Shown: piece after piece, positions 41,910 through 49,864 of the stretch | Numbering within the stretch: position 1 is the first letter of the stretch | Layout of the letters: every line of letters begins with the position of its first letter | Source: Anaerolineales bacterium UBA6055 | GTDB lineage: Bacteria; Chloroflexota; Anaerolineae; Aggregatilineales; Phototrophicaceae | NCBI GenBank assembly: GCA_002428985.1 | Contig: DIYL01000018.1 | Span: 36,050 to 100,049 of the forward strand | Reading direction: 5' to 3' | DNA: 64,000 bases | Made by a program: the position numbers and the translations under genes | Notes under the pieces: model-generated | The model's input: the letters and a program-made list of their open reading frames with translations, nothing else | Told to the model about the DNA's origin: nothing | Database searches by the model: none

Positions 41910-44267
41910 ATGAAGATATTTAAGCATGATTCCGAACAGGAGCGTAAAGGACAGACGTTAGCAGAATTTGCGTTGACGTTGCCTATTCTACTCTTGCTTC
42001 TGTTTGGGATTATCGAATTTGGGCGGTTATTCCAATCGTGGGTAACACTCCAGAATTCTGCGCGGACAGCTGTTCGTTATGCGAGTACCGGGCAGTATAA
42101 AGAAGAGCGCTATTCGTTGGACGACATCATTATTTGTGATCAGAATAGTGGGGAAGTGTCTGTTGATGAAATAATGCTCATAGATAATCCACCACGCGGA
42201 CGCGGTTTTTCGGCTCGCCCTGTAAACCTTTATCGTCCTCCTGAGCCACCGGGAACTATTCGATCCGAGGATTTCTATGCGACTTGGTATGGTGATCCGA
42301 CGGGTTGTGCTCCGGGGCCAGAGACTGATCAGAATCGTAAAGATATGTTACGTCTGCCTTCGATTTACGAAGAGGCACGGCGTGGTGCAGCTGGTCTATT
42401 GATCGAGAATTCACGGGTGTCACCAACCTATAATAGTGTTAAGGAATATCTCTATAGCCAGTTCCAACGCCCTCACCCTGATGTTGATAGTCTCGACTGG
42501 TTTGATGTTGTTATCTGTAGCTCGCGCGATAAAATGTGGCCGGATGACGTAACCCATATTTATGACCTTGAAACTGGTGACCCTACATTAAGAGTAGGCG
42601 ATACAGCACGCTTCCAGCTTGTGCTTGATGATGAAGCATATGCACCAGCAGCTTGTGTCTTACGTGAAGGTCCTGTTGAGGGTAGAGAGACAACCATTCC
42701 TGAGAATGAAACAATCCCTTGGATGGACGCTGGTAGCCCTGGCGATCGTGTAACAGTCGTGATTACATTCAATCACCGTCTTATTACACCGATTGGTATT
42801 GCTGATATGGTTCAATTGCAAGCACAACGCTCTGCGATTAATGAAGCATTCCGCGTCAGTAATGCGCCGACTGGTCCGATTCCACCACCGTTGCCAACCA
42901 GTACAGAAGCACCTGCATTGCCGGATCCACCTGACGATCCTGACGATCCTGACGATCCGACAGAAACACCAACGGAAACTTCAACGCCGACCGCTACAAA
43001 TACGCCGGAAACACCAGAGCCAGAACCGTTCTTGTGTGACAATATTGATGCGTTCTTCCGTGAAGCACCGTTTAGTGGTACACGTTTGTATGTTGAATTT
43101 ACAAACTCTAATACAGAACCCGCTTATCTGTTGCAAACAGAAATTCACTGGGATAAAACACCTGCAGAAGAAGATTTCCCGAATATGTATTTGTCAGCGA
43201 TGGCATTAGATACTGAGCTTTATTGGTTCGGTGAAGATTTTGAATCTGCAACCGTGGCGAATGATGAAGGTACGCTCTTCTATGATCCTAGCAGTCGTGA
43301 TCATAATATCTATATTCCGCCACAGGATGATGTAAGAACCGACTGGCAAGGTCAGTTCCTTAACGCACCATTTAACATGTACGAATATTTTGACATCTTC
43401 GACTTTGCGAACACACGGTTTGTTTTTGATAATCCAGAGAGTGATATTGATTGCGATATTCGTGTCTATATTCCGCCAATCCCTACAGCAACACCAGAAC
43501 CACCGGGGTTTGAGAGTCCGACACCTACCTATACACCTGACTGTGCATCACTAACATTGCGTATTGAGTTCGTTTCACTCGATATTGCAGGTGATGTGAC
43601 TCTCCGTATTGTCAATGACGGACCGAAAAATGCGCCGTTTACAGGCTTTAATATCCTTTGGCCTCCGATATCTGGTGTTGGTTTAGACCGCGTGGTCTTT
43701 GGTGGTGAGAACGCACTTGATGTGCCTGAATTTGGTGGTTCAGGGATTATTATGTGGGATAGTCCGTTAGGTGGCGGTGATATAACTAATAATACTGATT
43801 CTGCTGCAGAGGCAACATTCATCACCGATGTAACTGTTCCTGCATTCAGTAATACACTTGTACATCTTGATTTTGTCGGGGTGGCTGGTAAATTGCCGAT
43901 TAGTCCATCAGACTTAAATGGCTCGCGCTTTGATATTTGGTGTGGTTTCCCCGGTACACCATTCAGTGGTGGTGGTCCTACCTCTGGCTCTGGTGGTGGC
44001 GGTGGTAGCCCAGGTGGTGATGGCGCTGGTTCAATCTTCTTGACTGAATTGAATACACCTGTTCCGACTGGCCCACCTCCACCGACATGGACACCGCTGG
44101 CGGCAACGTTCACACCGACTGATACGCCTCCACCTGCGGAACCGACTGAGACATTTACACCGTTGCCGACAATTCCGACGCTTACGCCATCGGATACACC
44201 TGAGGCAACTAACACACCGGTACCACCACCAACCCTTGATTTAGGCGGTGGCGGGGGTGATGGATAA
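41910..44267 (+). CDS. TadE-like protein with long Thr/Pro and Asp/Pro stalks
   Basis: A 785-residue protein. The N-terminus has the TadE signature KGQTLAEFALTLPILLLLLF, then GIIEFGRLFQSWVTLQNSAR. Extracellular part: a domain to about 320, a proline stretch with a threefold DDP repeat and Thr/Pro-rich linker (about 330-370), a beta-rich domain, a second linker (about 530-545), another beta-rich domain, a Gly/Ser-rich stretch and a final Thr/Pro-rich tail ending GGGGG. TadE proteins are normally under 200 residues, so this is a modular stalk-like form. Last gene of the operon, before a terminator. Confidence 0.8.
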   Translation: MKIFKHDSEQERKGQTLAEFALTLPILLLLLFGIIEFGRLFQSWVTLQNSARTAVRYASTGQYKEERYSLDDIIICDQNSGEVSVDEIMLIDNPPRGRGFSARPVNLYRPPEPPGTIRSEDFYATWYGDPTGCAPGPETDQNRKDMLRLPSIYEEARRGAAGLLIENSRVSPTYNSVKEYLYSQFQRPHPDVDSLDWFDVVICSSRDKMWPDDVTHIYDLETGDPTLRVGDTARFQLVLDDEAYAPAACVLREGPVEGRETTIPENETIPWMDAGSPGDRVTVVITFNHRLITPIGIADMVQLQAQRSAINEAFRVSNAPTGPIPPPLPTSTEAPALPDPPDDPDDPDDPTETPTETSTPTATNTPETPEPEPFLCDNIDAFFREAPFSGTRLYVEFTNSNTEPAYLLQTEIHWDKTPAEEDFPNMYLSAMALDTELYWFGEDFESATVANDEGTLFYDPSSRDHNIYIPPQDDVRTDWQGQFLNAPFNMYEYFDIFDFANTRFVFDNPESDIDCDIRVYIPPIPTATPEPPGFESPTPTYTPDCASLTLRIEFVSLDIAGDVTLRIVNDGPKNAPFTGFNILWPPISGVGLDRVVFGGENALDVPEFGGSGIIMWDSPLGGGDITNNTDSAAEATFITDVTVPAFSNTLVHLDFVGVAGKLPISPSDLNGSRFDIWCGFPGTPFSGGGPTSGSGGGGGSPGGDGAGSIFLTELNTPVPTGPPPPTWTPLAATFTPTDTPPPAEPTETFTPLPTIPTLTPSDTPEATNTPVPPPTLDLGGGGGDG
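42931..42957 (+). repeat. threefold 9-bp tandem repeat in the TadE-like gene
   Basis: CTGACGATC three times in a row, in frame, encoding repeated Asp-Asp-Pro units at the start of the linker. Such short in-frame repeats can change in number by slippage, which would vary the stalk length. Confidence 0.9.
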
Positions 44268-44295
44268 TCATCATCACTAGATACTAAGTCAATCA

Positions 44296-44327
44296 AAAAG
44301 CCCTTATCAGAGAAGATAGGGGCTTTT
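44296..44327. terminator. bidirectional terminator between the TadE-like and DUF2085 genes
   Basis: A 13-bp stem, AAAAGCCCTTATC / GATAGGGGCTTTT (one G-U pair), with loop AGAGAA. It ends in T on the plus strand, and the complementary A run gives T on the minus strand. The two flanking genes converge, and one element can serve both. The remaining 115 bp before the DUF2085 stop show nothing else. Confidence 0.85.
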
Positions 44328-44443
44328 GCTTTCTAGGACTGTAAGGATGTAACGATGCCTTCTATTTTACGGACAACCCAACGAGTCGCCTTACAATAAT
44401 TCGATGTCTTTCAATGACTTGAATGGCCTATAACATTGCTGTT

Positions 44444-45244
44444 CTATAATTCTTCAACATCATAACCGGCTTGTCGGAATTTAAGTGTCAGTTGATCGAT
44501 TGTGTCTTGCATAGATCGTTCGATATATGGGAACCCTAACCATGCACTCATTAATCCAAAAACCCCACCCGTTACAACACGGAAAAAAGGCTCTGTTTCG
44601 CGGACTTGCCATAAGTTAAATGGTGGATAACCTAAGAGCTGACTAAATCCATCTAGTCCAATTGGTCCTAATCCAACCAAGACATATAGTAAAAATGGTA
44701 ATGGGCGAATGCGCCAGCGGAATCTCCAGTAAATTAATCCGCCGATAAAGATCATTGTATAGATAGCGACATCCCGAGCACAGAGGGTTGTCTTGTAGCC
44801 AACGGTTTCGTCACCAATAAAATGTCGTGCCGCAATTTGTTGAGCGACGCTGAATTCTTGTAAATCGTCAATAGTTGGCGGAGCTGGATTACTTCCCTGT
44901 CGGTAGAAGCTATACCAATATTGATATTCTTGGATAAATGCTTCTGACTCAACAGCGTATTCTTCGAACGGACGATAATTTGTATCAGCCACGCCTCGTG
45001 GATAAAAGGCTTGCTCACCATATAAAAAGACAGATCTAAAGGCAAATTGATGGCAAAATGGACTATACAATGTGTAAATGACATTGGCTGGACCACTTAA
45101 GCCTACTTTGGCGAGTGTTGGGGCGACCCACGGCAACGTGACATAGACTGCGAGAATAGTTAGGACAATACGTAACCAGTTGCGGGCGAGTTTGTACACC
45201 CATATATTGATACGGAATCCGACAGATCGAGATTGTTTGCTCAT
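44444..45244 (-). CDS. DUF2085 membrane protein
   Basis: A 266-residue membrane protein of the DUF2085 family, common in Chloroflexota and some Firmicutes. Family marks: the CHQ motif (SPFCHQFAFRSVFLYGEQ), a Cys-Arg-Asp segment after a loop (LCARDVAIYTMIFIGGLIYW), and three further helices with LLYVLVGLGPIGLDGFSQLL. Function is unknown; conserved Cys/His might bind a metal or take part in thiol chemistry. It directly follows two thiol-redox genes, which supports that idea. The ATG at 45244 is used (GAGGG just upstream); an earlier ATG at 45262 overlaps the tlpA-like gene by 11 bp. Confidence 0.85.
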   Translation of the reverse strand: MSKQSRSVGFRINIWVYKLARNWLRIVLTILAVYVTLPWVAPTLAKVGLSGPANVIYTLYSPFCHQFAFRSVFLYGEQAFYPRGVADTNYRPFEEYAVESEAFIQEYQYWYSFYRQGSNPAPPTIDDLQEFSVAQQIAARHFIGDETVGYKTTLCARDVAIYTMIFIGGLIYWRFRWRIRPLPFLLYVLVGLGPIGLDGFSQLLGYPPFNLWQVRETEPFFRVVTGGVFGLMSAWLGFPYIERSMQDTIDQLTLKFRQAGYDVEEL

Positions 45245-45251
45245 AAGCCCT

Positions 45252-45815
45252 CTATTGTGCATGTAGTGTGCTGATGTTCGCTTCGAGTTGTTCCATGCTC
45301 ACTGGACCATAGTATATGTGCCGTATGATTCCCTTAGTATCAATCACATAGGTTGATGGTTGACCACGAATTTGATACATCTGCGAGACAGATTGTGCTG
45401 GATCAAGCAATATATCATAAGTGAGACGCAACTCATCAACCCATTGTGCCACAGCTTGGGGACTTTCACCTAGATTGACTCCAATAATAGATATGTCGTC
45501 GTCTGCGTATAGGCTGTATAAATCTTGTAGTTCCTGCATTTCTATCTCACATGGAATACACCATGTCGCCCAAAAATTGATGATGACAATTCGACCTTCA
45601 AAGTCGTTTAGTGATTGAGATTTAAATGTGAGATTGGATAGAGTGAAGGGTGGGGCACGATGCTTTATTTCTGGTGCGACATATCCGATACCATCTAGGA
45701 TAAATCCGCTGTAAGTATCGCGCTCGGGCAGTCCGACAAGAAGTAAAATACCTATCCCGACTACTAGAGATAGGCTAGCTACGATAGAGTACATCAGTCG
45801 TTTTAGATAGGACAT
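45252..45815 (-). CDS. Membrane-anchored TlpA-like thioredoxin
   Basis: A 187-residue protein with an N-terminal membrane anchor (about 7-29) and a thioredoxin-fold domain of the TlpA/ResA type. The active site is WATWCIPC (C86, C89), followed by the family cis-Pro segment RGQPSTYVIDT. The domain faces outside and should reduce disulfides, for example in c-type cytochrome maturation or copper handling, using electrons passed by the CcdA-like protein encoded upstream. There is no clear Shine-Dalgarno; a terminator-like hairpin stands in front of it. Confidence 0.93.
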   Translation of the reverse strand: MSYLKRLMYSIVASLSLVVGIGILLLVGLPERDTYSGFILDGIGYVAPEIKHRAPPFTLSNLTFKSQSLNDFEGRIVIINFWATWCIPCEIEMQELQDLYSLYADDDISIIGVNLGESPQAVAQWVDELRLTYDILLDPAQSVSQMYQIRGQPSTYVIDTKGIIRHIYYGPVSMEQLEANISTLHAQ

Positions 45816-45817
45816 AT

Positions 45818-45851
45818 AAATTTAAAGGGTATAGCCGACTGACTACACCCT
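45818..45851 (-). terminator. terminator-like hairpin between the ccdA-tlpA fusion and tlpA-like gene
   Basis: On the minus strand a 9-bp stem AGGGTGTAG / CTATACCCT (one G-U pair) with an 8-nt loop is followed by TTTAAATTT. The T run is broken, so it may be a leaky terminator. It lies between the fusion gene and the second thioredoxin, right where the latter's ribosome binding site would be. Confidence 0.5.
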
Positions 45852-45862
45852 AATTTTGTCGA

Positions 45863-47866
45863 TTATTCTACAAGTGCTTCTTCAAGCATTTCTTGGATTT
45901 GCGCCTCTGTCATCATGCCAAAGTGACGTGCAAGAATTGTGCCATCTGTATCTAGTAGGAACGAACTTGGGCGTGTTTGAATGCCGTAGGTATCGTTAAT
46001 TTCTCCCGTTTCATCTAATGCTAGTGGGAAAGTCAGTCCAAATTCATCGCGGAAGCTTGCAATAGCCTCATATGTATCATCAAAAGCGACTGCTAAGATT
46101 TCGAAACCATCATCGTTAAATTGCTCATATGCTTCTTGGAATTCTGGCATTTCTCGACGGCAAGGACCGCACCATGTTCCCCAGAAGTTCAGCAGAACGA
46201 CATTACCACGCAAGTCCGATAGTGTGATAGGTTGGCCATCGACTAGCCCAACGGTAAAGTCTGGTGCGCGGTTTCCATCAGCCAAGCCAATTGCTGGATC
46301 AATATTTTCTGCAACTTCGGTGAGGCTGTTGAGGGCACTATCGGATAATGATTGCAAGGCTTCTGTTTCACCAGAACCATCAACTGATGTTGGCTCTTCG
46401 TCACCTAATGTACCACTGGCAACAACATCAACTAATGAACTACCTGCACCAACGCTTGCCTCAAGTTCTGCTGCTTCACGGATTTTGATGCGGAAGCGGG
46501 CGTCAATTTGATCTGATGTATTGGTGACGACGATACGGTAAAGCCCTTCTTCTTCAAGTGTGAAGTCGACGATCGGGTAGTATTTTTCGTCAGATAGAAT
46601 GCTATTGGCTTTATCTCCCTCTGCAAGGACTTGATCGTTTGGTGCATAGAGGACAGCGTTAAAATCTACAACGGCTTCGTTTACGCTACGAACTTCAAAG
46701 TCAATAGCTGTGCCAGCATCTGCATGGAACAGGTATTCTTGTGCTGCCATATCGGCAGAGAAGTTACCGCTTGCACTTTGGTTGAGTGCCACAGGTGTTA
46801 GGTTACCACTCAGGCAAGATCCGACATGACTAAGCTGAAGTTCACCTTCGAAGAAACCAACACCGCATTCTTCAACACGGAAGGTGAAGTCCGCAAATTC
46901 ACCTTGTGAGAATGTGAGACTCAATCTTTGGAGTTGTCCAGTCGCTACAGTCAAACCAATGAAAATTAGGAGTAAACCACTGAATAGTTCAATTTTGTGC
47001 ATGTGTTTTTGCAAACGACGGAGTAGACCTTGTGCGCTATTCATCAATAATGCCGTAATGATGAAAGGGATACCTAGACCAACAGAATATGCCGTTAACA
47101 TAAGCATACCTTGTGCAACATCACCTGTAGTTGCTGCAACTGTCAGAATTGTTCCCAACAAAGGGCCAATACAAGGTGTCCAACCAGCAGAGAAAACCAT
47201 ACCCATAAACGCGGATCCCAATAATCCTTCGCGTCCGTTAGGTTCAATGTCTCCACGTGTGTCTGAATAGATTAGTAAATCAACACGATCAAGAACTCTA
47301 TTCCAGAAAACCGCTGGTTGTGTGAATGCATCATTGATGAACATTGTAACGACCACGACTGCGATAAGTGGTAATGCCAAAATCATTTGTTCAACAAGGC
47401 CCCAGTAGATGAGACCACTGACAGCAATCGCAAAGCTAATACTCAGGAGTACACTGTCCAATATTGCTGCATTGTCTTTTTTACGTAACCATGAGAAAAA
47501 TTTAGGTAGAACGCCCATAAATTGGAGGCCGAAGAAGATAATGACGACGCCACCGATACGCCCAATACTTTCAGTAAATGTATTGACGTATTGTCCTGCC
47601 ACACTAACGAGTGCTGTGGTTAAAATACCAATAATAACGAATACTAGTGTGAAGCCACCTACAAATGCTAGTCCATGTAAGAGCATATGAAGGCGCATCG
47701 CCAGACTTGTTTGATTTGTCGTACCAACTGATGTTTGCATTGAGATATTGTGTGTCAGTCGTCCACCCATATACCCGATATAAGCGGGGACGAGTGGGAG
47801 CACACAAGGCGAGATAAAAGACAGGAACCCCGCAATGATGGCTAAACCAATCGTAACATTTTCCAT
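45863..47866 (-). CDS. CcdA-like electron transporter fused to a TlpA-type thioredoxin
   Basis: A 667-residue fusion. Residues 1-325 form a CcdA/DsbD-beta type membrane domain with its two redox Cys: C21 in FISPCVLPLVPAYIGYMGG and C232 in AGWTPCIGPLLGTIL. An extra hydrophobic region (about 130-210) is inserted between the halves. A beta-rich middle region with SASGNFSADMAAQEYLFHA resembles PPC-like (pre-peptidase C-terminal) domains. After an acidic linker the C-terminus (about 530-667) is a thioredoxin of the TlpA type with WGTWCGPC (C566, C569). Such a protein carries electrons from cytoplasmic thioredoxin to external targets. Similar in plan to DsbD, but with the Trx at the end. Divergent from the Crp gene. 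Confidence 0.92.
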   Translation of the reverse strand: MENVTIGLAIIAGFLSFISPCVLPLVPAYIGYMGGRLTHNISMQTSVGTTNQTSLAMRLHMLLHGLAFVGGFTLVFVIIGILTTALVSVAGQYVNTFTESIGRIGGVVIIFFGLQFMGVLPKFFSWLRKKDNAAILDSVLLSISFAIAVSGLIYWGLVEQMILALPLIAVVVVTMFINDAFTQPAVFWNRVLDRVDLLIYSDTRGDIEPNGREGLLGSAFMGMVFSAGWTPCIGPLLGTILTVAATTGDVAQGMLMLTAYSVGLGIPFIITALLMNSAQGLLRRLQKHMHKIELFSGLLLIFIGLTVATGQLQRLSLTFSQGEFADFTFRVEECGVGFFEGELQLSHVGSCLSGNLTPVALNQSASGNFSADMAAQEYLFHADAGTAIDFEVRSVNEAVVDFNAVLYAPNDQVLAEGDKANSILSDEKYYPIVDFTLEEEGLYRIVVTNTSDQIDARFRIKIREAAELEASVGAGSSLVDVVASGTLGDEEPTSVDGSGETEALQSLSDSALNSLTEVAENIDPAIGLADGNRAPDFTVGLVDGQPITLSDLRGNVVLLNFWGTWCGPCRREMPEFQEAYEQFNDDGFEILAVAFDDTYEAIASFRDEFGLTFPLALDETGEINDTYGIQTRPSSFLLDTDGTILARHFGMMTEAQIQEMLEEALVE

Positions 47867-47937
47867 TTATTAACATCCTCATTAGCTGTCTGTTTGATTG
47901 TAGTTTTAGCATGAATTGCTTACAAGATGCTTGCTTA

Positions 47938-47966
47938 AATCTAAAATTTTTCTAAAGTTATTGCAA
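47938..47966 (-). promoter_or_regulatory. candidate promoter of the ccdA-tlpA fusion gene
   Basis: On the minus strand TTGCAA (47966-47961) and TAGATT (47943-47938) are separated by 17 nt, each with four of six matches. The expected leader would be about 65 nt. Modest support only. A direct repeat TTGCTTA (47916-47922 and 47931-47937) follows within the leader. Confidence 0.3.
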
Positions 47967-48079
47967 TCCACGGTTTGTTGTTGTTGCTATATACACGTTA
48001 AACGCATGACCTTACACGAATCTTTCAAAAAGTTTGGATGCCTGTGAATGTATCCAACTTATGTCAGATGTGATGAGAA

Positions 48080-48099
48080 TATGTTACGATATGAACATA
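48080..48099. promoter_or_regulatory. candidate Crp/Fnr-type operator upstream of the Crp-family gene
   Basis: A perfect dyad TATGTT-N8-AACATA. Inside it the spacing TGT-N10-ACA matches the general form of Crp/Fnr-family sites (for example TGTGA-N6-TCACA and the NtcA site GTA-N8-TAC). It lies 27-46 nt before the ATG of the Crp-family gene, where a bound protein would block transcription, so autorepression is likely. Another dyad, TTGGAT-N12-ATCCAA (48034-48057), lies a little upstream in the same divergent region. Confidence 0.5.
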
Positions 48100-48125
48100 C
48101 GTTTTATTGTTAGTGGGGGATATAA

Positions 48126-48806
48126 ATGAGTCAAAAGAAAACAGCATATTTAAATCAGGTTACAGCACTTAAAGATTTATCATCTAAAGAGCTGCAAGAA
48201 GTTAGCAACCAAACACATATGGTTGAGTATAAACGCGAACATATTTTTTATATGCCAGACGACCCAGGCGAAGTGTTGTTTATCCTTAAAAAGGGGCGGG
48301 TTCAATTATATCGTATCTCGCCGGATGGACGTAAACTGATTTTCACAATTTTGCATCCTGGGGCGATTTTTGGTCATATGGCGCTCGTTGGTCAACACTT
48401 GTATCAGACATATGCTCAAGCTTTGGATGATTGCACGATTTGTGTATGGAATCGTGAACAGGTTGAGGCAGTATTCGTCGAAAAACCTCAGATTGCCTTT
48501 CGATTCTTAGAAGCTGTGGGAAATCGTTTGACACAAGTCGAAGAACGGTTAGCAGAAGTGACATTTCAACCCATTCCAACACGTTTGGCGGCTCTTCTGT
48601 TGCGATTAGACCAAAATGGCGGTGGGTCGGGTAAATTAAATGGATACACCCATCAGTATTTGGCGGATATGCTCGGCACATACCGAGAAACAACAACACA
48701 GGTATTAAATCAATTTAAAACACAATCCCTTATTCGCATTGGACGAAAGACAATCGAAATTCTGGATGTTGATGGATTAGAGAAAATCGCAACATCCACA
48801 GAATAA
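48126..48806 (+). CDS. Crp/Fnr family transcription regulator
   Basis: A 226-residue regulator. The N-terminal cyclic-nucleotide-binding type domain (about 10-125) has GEVLFILKKGRVQLYRIS and LHPGAIFGHMALVG. The dimer helix follows (about 130-150), then the winged helix-turn-helix with GYTHQYLADMLGTYRETTTQ and VLNQFKTQSLIRI. There is no N-terminal cysteine cluster, so it is not an FNR-type iron-sulfur sensor; the pocket residues do not clearly fit cAMP binding. Start: GGGGGA about 7 nt before the ATG. Divergent from the ccdA fusion, which it may control along with itself through the dyads in between. Confidence 0.93.
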   Translation: MSQKKTAYLNQVTALKDLSSKELQEVSNQTHMVEYKREHIFYMPDDPGEVLFILKKGRVQLYRISPDGRKLIFTILHPGAIFGHMALVGQHLYQTYAQALDDCTICVWNREQVEAVFVEKPQIAFRFLEAVGNRLTQVEERLAEVTFQPIPTRLAALLLRLDQNGGGSGKLNGYTHQYLADMLGTYRETTTQVLNQFKTQSLIRIGRKTIEILDVDGLEKIATSTE

Positions 48807-48843
48807 CGATGTCTATTGTTGTCAGCTTTTTGATGTGAAGGGG

Positions 48844-49182
48844 TTAGCGCCGTGAGCGAGCAACGGCAGCTTCAACGCATTCTACGCCTGTGCTCCCGAT
48901 ATTTGTTCCATGACGAACGCCTGCGGGAATATCAACGCGATCTCCTGATTTGATGATTGTGCGCTGATTTGTATCAGGAAGGGTGAGTTCAAGTGATCCA
49001 CTGATGACATACAAAACTTTATCATAATTGTGACTGCGGACAGCATAACGATAATTGGGGGTGTTTTTCCAACCATATGGCCGTAGACCCTCTTTTTTCA
49101 TCATGCGGGTAATAATCGAACGAGTTGGATGTTGTCCACCTGTCCATCGCTTTACCTGCACTCGCTTATCCTGAATAGCCAT
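48844..49182 (-). CDS. Cupin-domain protein
   Basis: A 112-residue single-cupin protein. The barrel is visible as YDKVLYVISGSLELTLPD followed by IIKSGDRVDIPAGVRHGTNI. The first metal-ligand set of cupins (HxH...E) is reduced here to HNYDK, with the last His (RHG) present, so metal binding is uncertain. The N-terminal part is basic. Function unknown: binding of a small ligand or an enzyme. The ATG at 49182 is preferred (AGGT 10 nt upstream); a GTG at 49200 is in frame. Convergent with the Crp-family gene. Confidence 0.82.
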   Translation of the reverse strand: MAIQDKRVQVKRWTGGQHPTRSIITRMMKKEGLRPYGWKNTPNYRYAVRSHNYDKVLYVISGSLELTLPDTNQRTIIKSGDRVDIPAGVRHGTNIGSTGVECVEAAVARSRR

Positions 49183-49313
49183 ATATATGTTACCTATCAC
49201 TTATTAGACAAAAACATACAACATAAATTGTTGCAAGCCTGACACAAGATACATCATAATTAGAAATCCTGCAACTATTTAACCTATTTTAAGTCTATTT
49301 TCATGAATAAATA

Positions 49314-49864
49314 TTAAGTTATTGTTTGAGAATTGTTTAGGGATGGTATCAATGATTTCTTCATTAACCAACTTGGTTCATCTACATGGTGTGTTTTACC
49401 TTCGTGGTCACGATATTGCCACTGTCCATCGTCTTCACCATAAATTTCATAGCCTTCGCGTAAGTAGAGCTGATAGGCGCGTTTATTGGTTTTTGCAACG
49501 GATATAGTCGCTATAGGGTAGTTACCTTTGATCAGAATAGACTCAGCAGTTTTAAGCATATGAGTCCCGATACCTAACCCACGAAAGGCTTGCATGACGG
49601 TAAACGAGTAAATATAGCCGCGTTTGATTCCTGTCTCAAATCGAGTTGGGTTAATAAATTGTATGAATAATCTGCCTATAGGATAACCATTAAAATCCAT
49701 GACAAGCATCAAACGGTTACCACGGCGTTGCCCAGAATAGGCGCGACGGAACAAATTGCGGAAGTGAGTAAATTGTCCATCCCATTCTAGTTTGGATATA
49801 TCTGATGCTTTTGCGACGCGGATTTTAAGCTTAGCATTCAGTGTGAGTTGTTTATGAATTGCTT
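49314..49864 (-). CDS. GNAT family N-acetyltransferase
   Basis: A GNAT-fold acetyltransferase of about 185 residues. The acetyl-CoA-binding motif A is clear: YIYSFTVMQAFRGLGIGTHM then LKTAESILIKG, with VAKTNKRAYQLYLREGYE at the end of the fold. The N-terminus binds substrate; the substrate (amine or protein) cannot be told. The C-terminus is polar. Its reading frame is open to 49877, where an ATG overlaps the end of the DHH-CBS-CCA gene by 14 bp; translation is probably coupled. I have kept the 3' end exact, while the start may be 49877 (187 residues). Confidence 0.87.

Noticed and set aside
42931..42957. Short tandem repeats considered as a CRISPR or minisatellite array
   Set aside because: Only three 9-bp units without spacers, in frame inside a coding linker.
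43529..44296. 255-codon minus-strand open frame rich in Gly, Val and Ser
   Set aside because: It is antisense to the TadE-like gene and its low-complexity composition is the mirror of the Thr/Pro-rich and Gly-rich coding there; no ribosome binding site or family pattern.
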